From Impatiens glandulifera (Eukaryota; Streptophyta; Magnoliopsida; Ericales; Balsaminaceae), in assembly GCF_907164915.1 (NCBI RefSeq), contig NC_061867.1, forward strand, positions 49,231,852 to 49,295,851: a stretch of 64,000 nt of DNA, written 5' to 3'. The notes below the pieces were generated by a model. It was not told the DNA's origin, searched no databases, and saw only the letters and a list, made by a program, of their open reading frames with translations. Below, piece after piece: positions 50,986 through 63,310 of the stretch (position 1 is the stretch's first letter; the number at the start of each line of letters is the position of its first letter). Made by a program: the position numbers and the translations under genes.

Positions 50986-51453
50986 TTACACAAAACAGTT
51001 AGAAAAGATGGTATACAAAAAATAGAAAAGGAAAAGCAAAACAGCAATTTCTATCTTAACATTCATCTCATCCATAGTGTTCTGAAATTCATTGTTCTTT
51101 CTAAATCCCGCATTTCTAACCTCTTGATCCATTTTTTCCTTCTTCTTCTCTTCAACTTGATCATAAACCCATTTCAAATCTTCAATTTTCTCATCAATCT
51201 CAGCCGAAAAACGATCAATTTTCAGCTCCAACTCCTCAAATTTCTTCATCTTTTCTAAATCAATCTCAGCCGAAAAACACTTTTGCAATTCCAAACGAGA
51301 AAGAACAACGTGAAGCCTGATCAATTCGGACACAAGGGTGGCGTTATTTGATTCCAGAGAAGCTTTGGACTTTAGGAGATAGTCGATTTGACGGCGGAGC
51401 TGGATTAGTTCGTCGGCGCTCTGGTTGTTGGAAAATGCCCGTCCTTCATCCAT
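50986..51453 (-). CDS. Tail-anchored coiled-coil protein, family copy F
   Basis: Unknown function; intact 155-residue frame from 51453. The start MDEGRAFSNN is followed by QIDYLLKSKASLESNNATLVSELIRLHVVLSR (given here only to show the shared block), the strongest family signature. Two repeats of SAEID and a predicted coiled coil to about residue 120 follow. The last 23 residues (IEIAVLLFLFYFLYTIFSN) form one hydrophobic helix with a few polar residues after it: the pattern of a tail-anchored membrane protein with a cytosolic coiled coil. It is shorter than copy D because it has one repeat block instead of two. A TATA-like box lies about 130 bp upstream (about 51582-51589). Confidence 0.75.
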   Translation of the reverse strand: MDEGRAFSNNQSADELIQLRRQIDYLLKSKASLESNNATLVSELIRLHVVLSRLELQKCFSAEIDLEKMKKFEELELKIDRFSAEIDEKIEDLKWVYDQVEEKKKEKMDQEVRNAGFRKNNEFQNTMDEMNVKIEIAVLLFLFYFLYTIFSNCFV

Positions 51454-51589
51454 TGTTTGGTTTGTCCTGTTTTGTTTATTTTGGTTTGGATTTGTTTAGT
51501 TTAAATATGTGAGGGTTTAGGGTTTCAGAAGTTGAGGAGGAAGGAATTTTGTGGAATTCGAAGGGATTGGTTAAGACTTTCATATAAAG

Positions 51590-52558
<969 letters not shown>

Positions 52559-55500
52559 TCATCGCCTGGAAGGGGCTTCGAGACGAATATAATCATACAT
52601 GAGCCCATTGAATGGAGTTCTTCCTCTAGTTTGTGTTAGATAAATGACATTTTTTCCCGTGTATAATTGACTTCCCCAAAAGGAAACACTATAGAGCCTA
52701 TATAGTCCATGATCACTATGTCTTGCAATCACATTTTCTGTTCCAATTAAACCGGTTGTGAAAAGTGGTAGCTTTTCATATCTATTCACTCGCACCTGCA
52801 ACTCAGCCACAGATGCTCCAGCTATTGCCAATTGAAGAGTGTACATCCCGTCCTTCTCAATGTGTTCTAGTCGAAACACAATTTGCCACGTGGTTCCTTC
52901 AAACACATTTTTCTGCGAATTTCTTTGTAAAAGAACAAAAAATTACTTCGTGGTTAATTATAACTCATAAATTTAGTTGTGAAATAAAAGCTAGATATAC
53001 AATATAGCACCTTGTAACTTGAGCAAATAACCAATGTTTCGTGTGGTCACTCGATCCGACAATATAGACAAGATCTCGACGAGGATATATCTGACTATAT
53101 CGGTACCATAGCCCGTATTGTCTAAATCTGCATATAAAACAAACAAGCCGATTTTCTTATAAATAATCATGTTTTCTAACATTTGAAATTGGAGTTGAAG
53201 ATGAGTTTAGATGGAAAATAACAAAAAAATCCCATAAATACATGTATAATTATATTATGTTTAAAAAGATGAACTCATCTAGATCAACATTCTTGACAAA
53301 AGAAAGTTTTTCTACATAAATTTATCTTCTTTTTATCATTCAGAATCGTCTATAGATCCAAGTATTATCTTTAAACGAAGGTTTGTAAAAGTATGGAATT
53401 AAAATAAAAGGATAGATGCCTCACTTCTCGAAACTTTTGAAGATGTAGTTAGAATAGTACGGATCAGAATTAGGTATGTAAAATTCTTGAGAACTACGAT
53501 CTGGATAACCAATCTCCCATAAAGTCACTCCGACTCTTGGAGGCTTGAACAAAAGGTGGTTCAACCGTGTTGTAAATCCTATAATCAAACATAGTTAAAT
53601 CAAAACCGCCACAAAAGCAAATAAATAGTTATTCTGAAATCAAATTATTGACAAACATATATTACCTGGTGAAATGGTAACAATATAATCATATTTGTAA
53701 TCCCCAATCAATCCAGGGACCCAAGCAAATAAGTTGTAATTTCCAGGTCTAACACCTTTAATAACAAAATTCCCTTTATTATCTGCTTTTGTCCAAAATT
53801 GATACCACTGCAAGAAAAGTAAATAAAAATCAAATAAAATGAACAAATAATTCAAATTAAATAAGAATATTAGTTTATAAAAAAACCTTGCTTTCATATT
53901 GCCATGAACCAGCCTTCCCTGGTGCAGCCAATCCCACATAAGCATAGGCACCTTGTAGAAATTTTAAACTAATAATATGTTCAAAAAAAAATATAATAAT
54001 GTTAGCACATCTTTATAATGTATCTATTTATAAACTATAAATTAAATTTTATAGTTGACCTACCCGTCTTGAACATTTAATTTTCCAATTAAAACTCCTC
54101 GTTGATTCGAGTGAGGGAAATCCGACGAAAGTGGAAAGTTGTATGGCCAACTTAGTGTTTCTTTATACAGCTAAGAAAAAAAAATTAAAAATTCAAAAGT
54201 TAAGGCAATAAAATGGTAAAAATATGAAAATGAATTAATAATATATATACCTGTAACTTTGCATCCTCCCACATTGGCCATGTTTTCTTATTGGAGTTAA
54301 GATAGATAAAAACAGGACCAAAAACCTTTTTCCATGGTTCTTTGTTTTCAAAGTACATGGCTAGAGGCAATCCAGCATAATGAGTGCTTACAAACATCTA
54401 ACAAAAGCAAAATACATCAAATTATAACTAGACAATAATTATATTATTTAACTTTGGAAACACTTTCTGAAAATTTTAAGTTTGAACCAAAAAAAGATTT
54501 GTAAATGTTATGGGAAAACCTTTTTTTTTTCTTTTTCGATGTTAATTTAAGCCTAAAATATAATTTGATTGAACATGTACTTGTACATTTAATAATTATA
54601 TTCTATTCAGACTCAAATTTAGCTCCAAAAAGTATTTTAGATAGATAACACGAGAAATCAAAGACTCGATTAAACTCACAGAGAGAGATGTAGGGCCACA
54701 ATGGGATGTGAGGTCTCGCTTTAGAGGTCCTCCAGTTCGAAACTCGTCACTCGGTGTGATTATCCAAAACCCTATATTTTCTTTTCTACTTATCCATCCA
54801 TGAACTTTATTATCTTTATTGTCGGAAGCGTATTGATACTTGTCATCGACCTATAATTAAGTTATAATATATATTTAGACAAATCCAACTAAGAACAACA
54901 TATTAAAACATATTAAAAGTAAATTATTCATTCCACTTACCTCTCCATTTTCCAAGCGAACAGCTTCTGGGTAGTTAAGAGTCTCACCATTTGCTCTGTC
55001 CTTATTACTCGGCATTACCTTTTGTATTTCATCCGAAATGGCCATGTAATCAAACCTAGAAATTTGTTACAAATATATGTCGATTTTAACAAAATTGTTC
55101 CCTCAATTTGATTTCAAATAAAATAAAATTTAAGGCCACAACTTACAAGTCTTCCCTAAGCTTAAATACGATCCTAATCTGGTCAATCCTTGACGCGGGG
55201 AAATAGTTTTTGCGCTCGAATATTCCGTAGGCATAGAATCCAGAACTTCCGCTATGCATAATAAATCTCTTATCGATGTTTAAAGGAGCTCCGCTCAATT
55301 TCCATGTCCTACTAAAGGAAATCTCTACTTGGTTTTCATTTTGCACAATGACCTTAAAATGTGTACCATCAGCCCTGAAATTTAATTTGATTAAATGGTT
55401 CAATTCAAATGTAATTAACTGCCTATAAATATTAATAATATTAATAATAATAATAATAACCTATCAATTGGTACTGAATGTGTTGCTTCAATGTCAATAT

Positions 55501-56183
55501 TTGATTCTTCAGTATCATAAAACATAGATTTCTCATCACCGTCACCATTCCAAACAACATCCCAATATCTAACAATTAAGAATTATATGTATCTGTACTT
55601 AGAAAATGTAGGATAAAATTGTATTAATTTATTAATAATAAGATTAAAATTAATTAGTAATACCCTCTATTGTCCCCTTTGTTAAGAGTATCTAGTATAT
55701 TTTCGATTCTACCATATCTAATGGCTGTAACATCGCCTTGAGGGTTTGAAAATGTGACGCTCACTATACCGTTAGACATTATCACCTGAAAATTATATTT
55801 AATTATGTATTATTTCAATTAAGGATCATAAGTTAAGCTTAAAACAATAAAAGAAAATATTTGTGTTCATCAATAGCAACCTCATTAGGATATACTAGTA
55901 ACTTCACGGGTGAGACAGCAAGAGCTTCAGTGTCATTCCGCAAAATTCCTCTGCAAATATTTAATTTCATAAATAAGAATAATAACCCAATTTAATTAAT
56001 AGGTTATTAATTACTAAAATAAATTCTCCAAGTTTCAATCATTATACATTTATCATAATAAGCACTCAAAAAATGATAGAATTTACTAATGAATTACCGA
56101 GTGTAATTAGGTAAAGAACCTCCATGGATGATGAAGAACAATTGGGCAAGAATTATCAGCCTCCATGTGCATGGATTCTCCAT
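52559..56183 (-). CDS. Rhamnogalacturonate lyase (polysaccharide lyase family 4), one-base frameshift
   Basis: Cleaves the rhamnogalacturonan I backbone of pectin in the cell wall. Fourteen exons: 56183-56098, 55950-55881, 55785-55664, 55568-55461, 55374-55147, 55056-54941, 54850-54680, 54397-54251, 54170-54064, 53968-53887, 53807-53666, 53578-53425, 53127-53011, 52922-52559. All borders are GT-AG. A signal peptide (about residues 1-25) precedes the catalytic domain with SHCGPT and STHYAG. Then come a fibronectin-III-like part (AYVGLAAPG, FAWVPGLIGDYKYD) and the C-terminal carbohydrate-binding-like domain (FRQYGLW, FEGTTWQI). The exons sum to 2014 bases: an A5 run in exon 6 (55020-55024) has one A too many and leads to an early TAA. 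Otherwise about 670 residues, the normal size. Confidence 0.9.
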
Positions 56184-56255
56184 TTGAAGAAGGGAGATTA
56201 AAAAATTTATTTTGAATAAAAACTTGACCATATTATATTATATATATATATATAA

Positions 56256-56795
56256 CTTGATCAAGTGTAGGTCAACAATTAAAAAAATAATATATTTGGA
56301 GTATATTCTCAATGAATCTATAACTAGATTGTGTCTATATTTAAAAAATAATATTTTCTTTATTTTTCATTGAACAAAAAATTAAATTATATATTAGTAA
56401 ATTTGACTAATCTTATCAATTTTCAACCTATTTTATATTTGAAGTATAGTTGACCATTTAAATTGAATCAAATCTCATATGCCTCATATATGGCTGAATA
56501 TAGCTAGAATATTGATAATAAGTTAGTCTATTATGACCTGATATATGGTGAATTTAAAATAATTTAGAATTACGATATACAAAAAAAGCTTACATAAATA
56601 GCAACTTATTTTTATATTTTATTTAATAAAAAAATGTTTGAAATATTATATATAATAAGTATCTTTTTGTATTGTATTTATGCAATTAATTGTTTTAATA
56701 TTAATTTAAAATATATCAAAATATGAATTATTATAATATAATCGTAAATTTTAATAATTATGTATAGGGTTATATCAAATTATATGAATTATTGA

Positions 56796-56837
<42 letters not shown>

Positions 56838-57084
56838 ATCTAATATGTAGGTACATTTAATTTATCTTAGGTATATATAGGCAGAGCCGACTCTAGGGTA
56901 AGCCCAGGCTAGGACAACCCACTCTATAGGGCAGCCCATTAAATAAAATAAAAAAGAAATGTTTAGTATTTTATAATCATAAAATGGTTTAGCTTAATGG
57001 TTTTGGGTGAAAATTTAAGTTTAATGAGTTCCAAGTTTACCAAAACTTAATTTTTTATCATTTTTTAGCGGTCAAAATTCACAT
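56256..57084. other. AT-rich spacer, no gene seen
   Basis: A (TA)n tract at 56800-56834. GGCAGAGCCGACTCTAGGGTAAGCCC at about 56880 may be a transposon edge, but no partner was found. Confidence 0.4.
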
Positions 57085-57549
57085 TTTTTGGGGGGAAAAC
57101 GGTTAAAACTATTTCATTAAAATCCCAAAAGTGGGAGGGTCAAGAATCAAAGCTAGACAAGTCTTAGCTAGGATTATAAGATGACAATCAAATGACCCTA
57201 AAAAACCTGATTAGTAGCAATTAAACATACAAGAAATAAATATTACAAACAAAGATTACAAACTGTATCAAATCCTAATTATCCCAATCACGATTTTTAT
57301 TTCCATACCAACATGATGTTTCAACATATTGTCTTCCTCTTCCCCTTCCCCTTCCCCTTCCTCTTGCAATGAACGAGGGATGAACTAAAGAGGTTGATGA
57401 ATATTGCATATTCTCATATTGATTTCTTTCTTTATATGAACTTTCTTATTTGATAGAAAGAATTATTTTTCAGAATTTCTGAGCTCTTCACCTTGTTGTT
57501 CTCAACTTGAATTTCAAGATCATTGTCTTTAATTCCTTCAGCTTTATGG

Positions 57550-57813
57550 CCTTGTTCGGATTGGAGTTTTTTAAAAAATATAGAGAGGGAACAAAGTAAT
57601 GATTGGTGATGATTTTGAAGAGGTGGTGATTATTTTTGGTAAAAAAGACTTAAAGGGTATTGATATATATGAATAAAATAAAAAATAATAATTTAAAATA
57701 AAGGGTATTTTAGTATTTTGGTTAATGAAATGAGTGATGTGATTGTTGAGAAGTGATTGATTGGAAAATTGATTTTGAATGGGTTTTTTAAAAAACCCAA
57801 AGAGAACAATGCA
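57550..57813. mobile_element. MITE-like insert
   Basis: The left end CTTGTTCGGATTGGAGTTTTTT and the complement of the right end CATTGTTCTCTTTGGGTTTTTT form an imperfect inverted repeat around an AT-rich core. It is absent from the LINE reading. No convincing target duplication. Confidence 0.4.
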
Positions 57814-59830
57814 CATCTTTAGAATCCTCAACAACTTTAGATTCCTCTATATCAACATTGACATTCTCTTCTTCCTCTCTGTTTTCATCAGCAACCACTT
57901 CAACTTGATTTGATTGAGAATCATCAATTATCTCTTCAACATGATTAGGTTGAGGATCTACCTCCTTCTTCGTATTGCTTACTTCTTGTACATAATTTTC
58001 TTTATCTTCTGTTTTCTGTTCTTTAACCACATTTTGCTCTTTAAAAATATGCACATTTTTATCGTTTTCCTGCATCTTTACTTTCTGACCGTTATGAATT
58101 TTCTGATCTTCTTCCTTAGCCAAATCACATTTTGGGCTTGCATGTTGGAAAGTATTGCAGAAAGAGTATCTGTCTGGCCTCCACTCATAAGTGATTTCCA
58201 TGACAGTAGGTTTTCCTTTTCTGTCTACTACTGTCATACTTTTCGGTAGTGTGCTTCTAGGATGCACCTCAATGCTAATTCTAGAAAATTTTAAGTGCTC
58301 TCCTCCTTTAGTAATTGGATCCATGTAGGGGCGGAGCCAGGATTTTATGTCTACCCGGGCTAAAAATATTTTCACAAAAACTAATATATATAAAATTTTT
58401 TTTTAATAGTCCATGATATATTAAAAAATATAATTCGTTAAGCACACAACGAAACAAAGCATGATATTAGTTCATTGTCCAATCTCACGTTCACCATCAA
58501 CAATAGAACGAGCAATTTCATTAGTTTGAACTGAATGTAACTCGGTATTACGTTTTGAAGAAAATGTAATAATATTGATAATAGTCGTCATATTCGAAAG
58601 AAAATGCGTATATAAAGATCTCCTTTTCAACGTCGATGAGCAAAATAATACACATAATACGCATAAGGGAAATCTTTAAGAATTATAGAGATTTAATAAC
58701 TAGTGAGAAAAAAATCCAAATTTTTAAAGTAACTATTATTGTTAGGGATATATTTTTTTAGTTAAACTGAATAAATTATATATAGTTTAACGTAGATAAC
58801 TAAATTTAATTAGGAAGGAATAAGTTATATGTTTTTTAATTTGGAAGTGATAGATTATATATTATTCAGTGGGTTATTTATTTAGGAATTAATAAAAAAA
58901 ATTAATTATGAATAAATATATTATATAATATATTAGTATAAATTCTTATCTATTTATTTAAAATTAATTATTTAAAATTAATAAATTAGATTTAGATTGT
59001 TTAAATATAATAAATATATTATAGAATATATTAGTTAGATTTTGGACATATTTAGCTAAATATATCTATAGACATATTTAGTTAAATATATTTATCTAGA
59101 ATATATATATTTATATAAATATATTTATTAAATTTGGTGGGTCTCCGGGCTATTAGATATAAATTAATAAAGTAAGTACTTATATGATTATTAGTAATAA
59201 GGACATAAGTCCCTCCGGAGTAGTCTGGTTGCAGTTCTTACTTGCTCCTTCCCTAGATCCATATATAATAATCTACTCAATAAACCTGCAAAATGACTAA
59301 GGACTTCAGAATTGTAGATATGTGTAGATATATTTCAGAGCTTGAACCATATTTGTGCAGTTTCTTTTGGCTTACTCAATAGGTTCAAGTTTTCAGACCA
59401 TTTTTCTAACTTCATACTATATATGTATGCCCATTTTCTAGAATTTCTTCTAGATTAGATCCCTTCTTAAATTTAAAGAAATATAAATCGTGGACATTTG
59501 CTGAAATCTTCTCCAGCCATTTTCCTTCCCATTGCTTCAATAGTCCATCTTTAGTAATTGGGATTGATACTCTATTTTTCCTTATGTAGTTTCTCACAAC
59601 TATATTTTCTCATTCCTTTATATAGTTTTTCTCTACTTCAGTAGGAAATTTAAATTCAAATGGAGAATTCATTACCTCCACTTTTGTCTGTGTATTGCCC
59701 AAGTAGATTTTTCTTTTATAAGAATGATCTTCTGACTTTTTTGCATTTTTGTTCTTCCAAACTTCATTAGTTTTCCATGTCGAGTTGCTCCTGATAGTAT
59801 ATGACTTAGATTTGAGAGTCTTCATTAGTT
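57800..59830 (-). pseudogene. LINE ORF1 (DUF4283/zinc-knuckle type), broken
   Basis: The first block (59825 to about 59290) contains FPTEVEKNYIKEW, then KDGLLKQWEGKW and YFFKFKKGSNLEEILENG, the pattern of DUF4283. The second block (58325 to 57800) has KFSRISIEVHPRSTLPKSM and ITYEWRPDRYSFCNTFQHASPKC, a knuckle with one cysteine position not conserved, then an acidic tail. These are the parts of plant LINE ORF1 proteins, which bind the RNA. Stops near 59412 and 59610 and the 930-bp hAT insert interrupt it. Confidence 0.75.
58326..59255. mobile_element. hAT-like non-autonomous element
   Basis: Left end TAGGGGCGGAGCCAG; complement of the right end TAGGGAAGGAGCAAG (12 of 15 match). Flanked by GATCCATG (58318-58325) and GATCCATA (59256-59263), an 8-bp duplication with one mismatch, as expected of hAT elements. 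The 930-bp interior is AT-rich with no transposase. It splits LINE ORF1. Confidence 0.75.
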
Positions 59831-60366
59831 CATTTATTGTAGCAACTGATCATTGAACAATTTCTTCATAATCTTCCTTTTTTAACAGATTCCAGTCTTA
59901 AAGATAGTGGGTGTTGAGTTGAATTGTAATCTGCAGTGCTTTCTCCACTTTTGGAATACATAAGGAGCTTTGTTATCTGATTCTTGAGCCCAAACAGTTT
60001 AGTTCTTTCATTATAGCGTATCTTCTAAGCTCATTCATTATTCCCTTGTTTTCCTGCATTATTTTCAATAGGAATTTTCCCAGCAGTAGTTGGAGCAGAT
60101 TGCTTAATTGTGTTGGTATCCTGCTGTTCTTTGATAACTTCTTCAGAAATTCTTTCAAATTTTTTGACTGTTGCTTCCTTAATTCCTTTCAGCACAAAAT
60201 CCCTAACTTCTTTTGATTATTATTTTTGTTCTTCCTCTTCCCATAATGACAGAGACAGTAATAGAACAAATTAATTACAGAAACCCGAAAAGATGATCAA
60301 AAGTAAACCGCAATTGAGGGCAAAATCTAACAGCGCTTACAAATGTACAAGAAACCCTAGACAATA

Positions 60367-60610
60367 TTGGGATGCCCGTGTCGATTGTCCCGTGCCGCCT
60401 GTGTCTCCTGTGCCGATCGTGTCATGCCGCTTGTGTCGATAGCGCTTCCTTTGTTTAATGGTAATTCCGATGTCGATTTGATTTCTTACGGTGCGGGACA
60501 ATATCGTGTCGTCCGTGCCTTTGTGCCTATCGTGGCGTTGTACCAATCGTGCCGTCTGTGCCGATTGTGTCGTCCGTGCCGATCGTGCCGCCTATGTCGA
60601 TCGCGAATAA
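60367..60610 (+). repeat. GC-rich degenerate GTGCCGATCGTGCCG repeat
   Basis: Short units of the type GTGCCGATCGTGYCG, GTGCCGCCTGTGTC and variants follow one another, with a non-repetitive gap near 60445-60500. It stands out as a GC-rich island. The plus-strand frame is open but reads only as Cys/Arg repeats and is unlikely to be a gene. It could be the 5' UTR repeat of the LINE to the left. Confidence 0.6.
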
Positions 60611-60669
60611 AATCTCCAGAGCTTTTCTTTCTCTTTTCTGATTTAGTTTTTTTGGGGTTATAGCCTTGT

Positions 60670-61115
60670 TCACAAATGATAGTTTTTTAAAGTCGGGACC
60701 GTATATATATATATATATGTATAGTGAATTTAGTCTAAAACATTACACAAGGGTTAAACAGGAATTTAATTTACTTGATTACTAAAGGTAAAACCTTGAT
60801 ATAGAACTATTTGACTGAATTGTAAAACATAAATAGTCAAAAAAACATGTTTATTTAAATGAATAAATAGTAGATATATATAGTCAGACACTCATATTAA
60901 AAAAGAGTAAAATATATAAATATTTTATATGCCTATAATATTAAATTTATATATATACTTTTAAATAGTATATATACCTACAAATACGGGATAAAAAGTC
61001 ACTAATAAATAAATTTATTTTAAGACTTCAAATTGGAGTAGGGTCGTAATTGAAATAGTGTCCTAACTTTAAAAAAAAAGTAAAAATAAGAAGGTTATAT
61101 TAATTTTAAACATGG

Positions 61116-61183
<68 letters not shown>

Positions 61184-61680
61184 CAATGAATAATGTAAGT
61201 AAAAAGTATAATATACAATCTCTATAAATTTATGTATTAATAGTAGTTGTGACAAAAAGATAAAAGTAACATCTTAAAAGAAAATTTAAAATATGCTATT
61301 AAAGTGGGAGGTTAAGAACAGTGAATTGTTGTATTTGTTTACTAAAAAAAGCTAACTCTTAAACCTAGTTTAAGAAAATAAGAATAATTAATAAATTTTC
61401 ATTTAGAATATTACAAAATAAATAAATAAAAAGAACTATTGCCAAAATTATTAAAATTAGTAAAAACAAACTGTGAATATTTATTATTTACATAGAATTT
61501 ACACCTGATTTTGCAAAAGATCATTATGCTCTTGCAAAACTTAAATGTTTAGTAGCAATATTCACTATTGTTAAAATTCTAAATTATCTAATTATTTTTG
61601 TAATTTTTTAATTTTGTTATTATTGATTGTGACATGTTTATTTGTGAGACAAAAGTTATTAATGTTTACATCCTCTATAA
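60670..61680. other. AT-rich spacer
   Basis: (TA)n at 61118-61181. No gene or element recognised. Confidence 0.6.
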
Positions 61681-63016
61681 TCTATATATATATAATGATG
61701 CTTAATTTTTAAAGTGTCCGGATTGCCGGGTCGAGAACTGTGGTTAATTTGGATACTTGGGTCGGATTGTGGGTTGATCCGTTTTTAAATTTAAAACGGT
61801 TAAAAATAAAATTAAAAATGCTAGAGGTATGTTTCGAACTTGCAACCTAACAAAACAAGTACAACTCTTTAACCAACTAGGCTACAAAGACTTTATATTT
61901 TAAACACAACACCAAATTTGATAAACGCGGGACGTTTTAATATTAATATAAGTTCAACTTTTTAACTAACTAATCTATATATATATATATAATGATGCTT
62001 AATTTTTAAAGTGTCTGGATTGCCGGGTCGAGAGCTGTGGTTAATTTGGATACTTGGGTCGGATTGTGGGTTGACCCGTTTTTAAATTTAAAACGGTTAA
62101 AAATAAAATTAAAAATGCTAAAGGTATGTTTCGAACTTGCAACCTAACAAAACAAATACAACTCTTTAACCAACTAGGCTACAAAGACTTTATATTTTAA
62201 ATTCAACACCAAATTTGATAAACGCGGGACGTTTTAATATTAATATAAGTTCAACTTTTTAACTAACTAATATATATATATATATAATGATGCTTAATTT
62301 TTAAAGTGTCCGGATTGCCGGGTCGAGAGCTGTGGTTAATTTGGATACTTGGGTCGGATTGTGGGTTGACCCGTTTTTAAATTTAAAACGGTTAAAAATA
62401 AAATTAAAAATGCTAGAGGTATGTTTCGAACTTGCAACCTAACAAAACAAGTACAACTCTTTAACCAACTAAGCTACAAAGACTTTATATTTTAAATTCA
62501 ACACCAAATTTGATAAACGCGGGACGTTTTAATATTAATATAAGTTCAACTTTTTAACTAACTAATCTATATATATATAATGATGCTTAATTTTTATATT
62601 TTCCGGATTGCCGGGTCGAGAGCTGTGGTTAATTTGGATACTTGGGTCGGATTGTGGGTTGACCCGTTTTTAAATTTAAAACTGTTAAAAATAAAATTAA
62701 AAATGTTAGAGGTATGTTTCGAACTTGCAACCTAACAAAACAAATACAACTCTTTAACCAACTAGGCTACAAAGACTTTATATTTTAAACTCAACACCAA
62801 ATTTGATAAACGCGGGACGTTTTAATATTAATATAAGTTCAACTTTTTAACTAACTAATATATAATGATGTTGAGTAAATGAATACTTGTGTTGGATTGT
62901 GGGTTGACTCACCCATAAACTTAAAACGGTTAAAAATAAAATAAAAAATGTTATCCGTAATTTTTTTTCACGGTTTTTATATTATACTCGTGCAAATGCA
63001 CGGGCTAAATGCTAGT
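61681..63016 (+). mobile_element. Helitron 2, complete, non-autonomous, tandem-unit type
   Basis: 1336 bp from TCTATATATA to CTAGT, inserted between A (61680) and T (63017) as Helitrons do, without target duplication. The 3' end has the stem-loop CGTGC-AAAT-GCACG (62989-63002) nine bases before CTAGT (63012-63016). The body is four tandem units of 297, 295, 293 and 285 bp (starting 61694, 61991, 62286, 62579), then a divergent 3' segment from 62864. It encodes no protein. Each unit carries an antisense tRNA-like A/B-box pair. Copy 1 at 25371-26302 belongs to the same family. Confidence 0.88.
61831..61884 (-). ncRNA. tRNA-like Pol III promoter motif in a Helitron unit (example)
   Basis: The complement has TAGCCTAGTTGG (A box, 61873-61884) and, 32 bases on, AGTTCGAAAC (B box, 61831-61840). 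Spacing and sequence match internal Pol III promoters of tRNAs. The same pair occurs in every unit of both Helitrons. Whether it is transcribed is unknown, and no intact tRNA cloverleaf is evident. Confidence 0.4.
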
Positions 63017-63222
63017 TAAATGAATTTCCCTTCTAAAAAAAATGACAATAATGATCATAAAAGCAATGAAGACTTAATATACATTAAAGAATTGGAAGAA
63101 AAATAATGAGATGGCCACTTGAAATGGTAAAACACCTTAAAACAATAAAGTAAAAGGTATATTTGCAATGGATCAAATCATGAATCAAAGGATTATAATT
63201 TATAATTCTTTTTGATAAATCT

Positions 63223-63303
63223 TTATTCATTTTCAAAATAATGAACATTAGGAATTCCATAAATTTTCTCGGCTCTTTCAGGGTCAGTCTTCCCTAAGGC
63301 AGG
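63223..63303 (-). CDS. Possible terminal exon of an unidentified gene
   Basis: After an acceptor-like GTTACAG (complement of 63304-63310) come 26 codons with LGKTDPERAEKIYGIPN and NVHYFENE, then TAA. The composition is protein-like, unlike the AT-rich surroundings. No upstream exon was found before 64000; it may lie outside the window, or this is a stray fragment. The family was not recognised. Confidence 0.3.
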   Translation of the reverse strand, partial: PALGKTDPERAEKIYGIPNVHYFENE

Positions 63304-63310
63304 CTGTAAC

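Larger units (their letters stand above)
57085..60620 (-). mobile_element. LINE with ORF1 region, ORF2 deleted, further interrupted
   Basis: The 3' end (complement near 57130-57085: GGGATTTTAATGAAAT...CCGTTTTCC) carries the LINE-family signature. Upstream, on the minus strand, come an Arg/Gly-rich ORF1 tail (about 57385-57280), the ORF1 knuckle region (58325-57800), the DUF4283-like N-terminal part (59825-59290) and a likely ORF1 start near 60243. No RT sequence is present, so ORF2 was lost. A hAT-like element (58326-59255) and a MITE-like insert (about 57550-57813) interrupt it. The GC-rich 60367-60610 may be its 5' UTR. Confidence 0.65.

Noticed and set aside
60367..60663. 98-codon plus-strand frame rich in Cys and Arg
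   Set aside because: It arises from the GC-rich short repeat; there is no domain, and codon content is dictated by the repeat.
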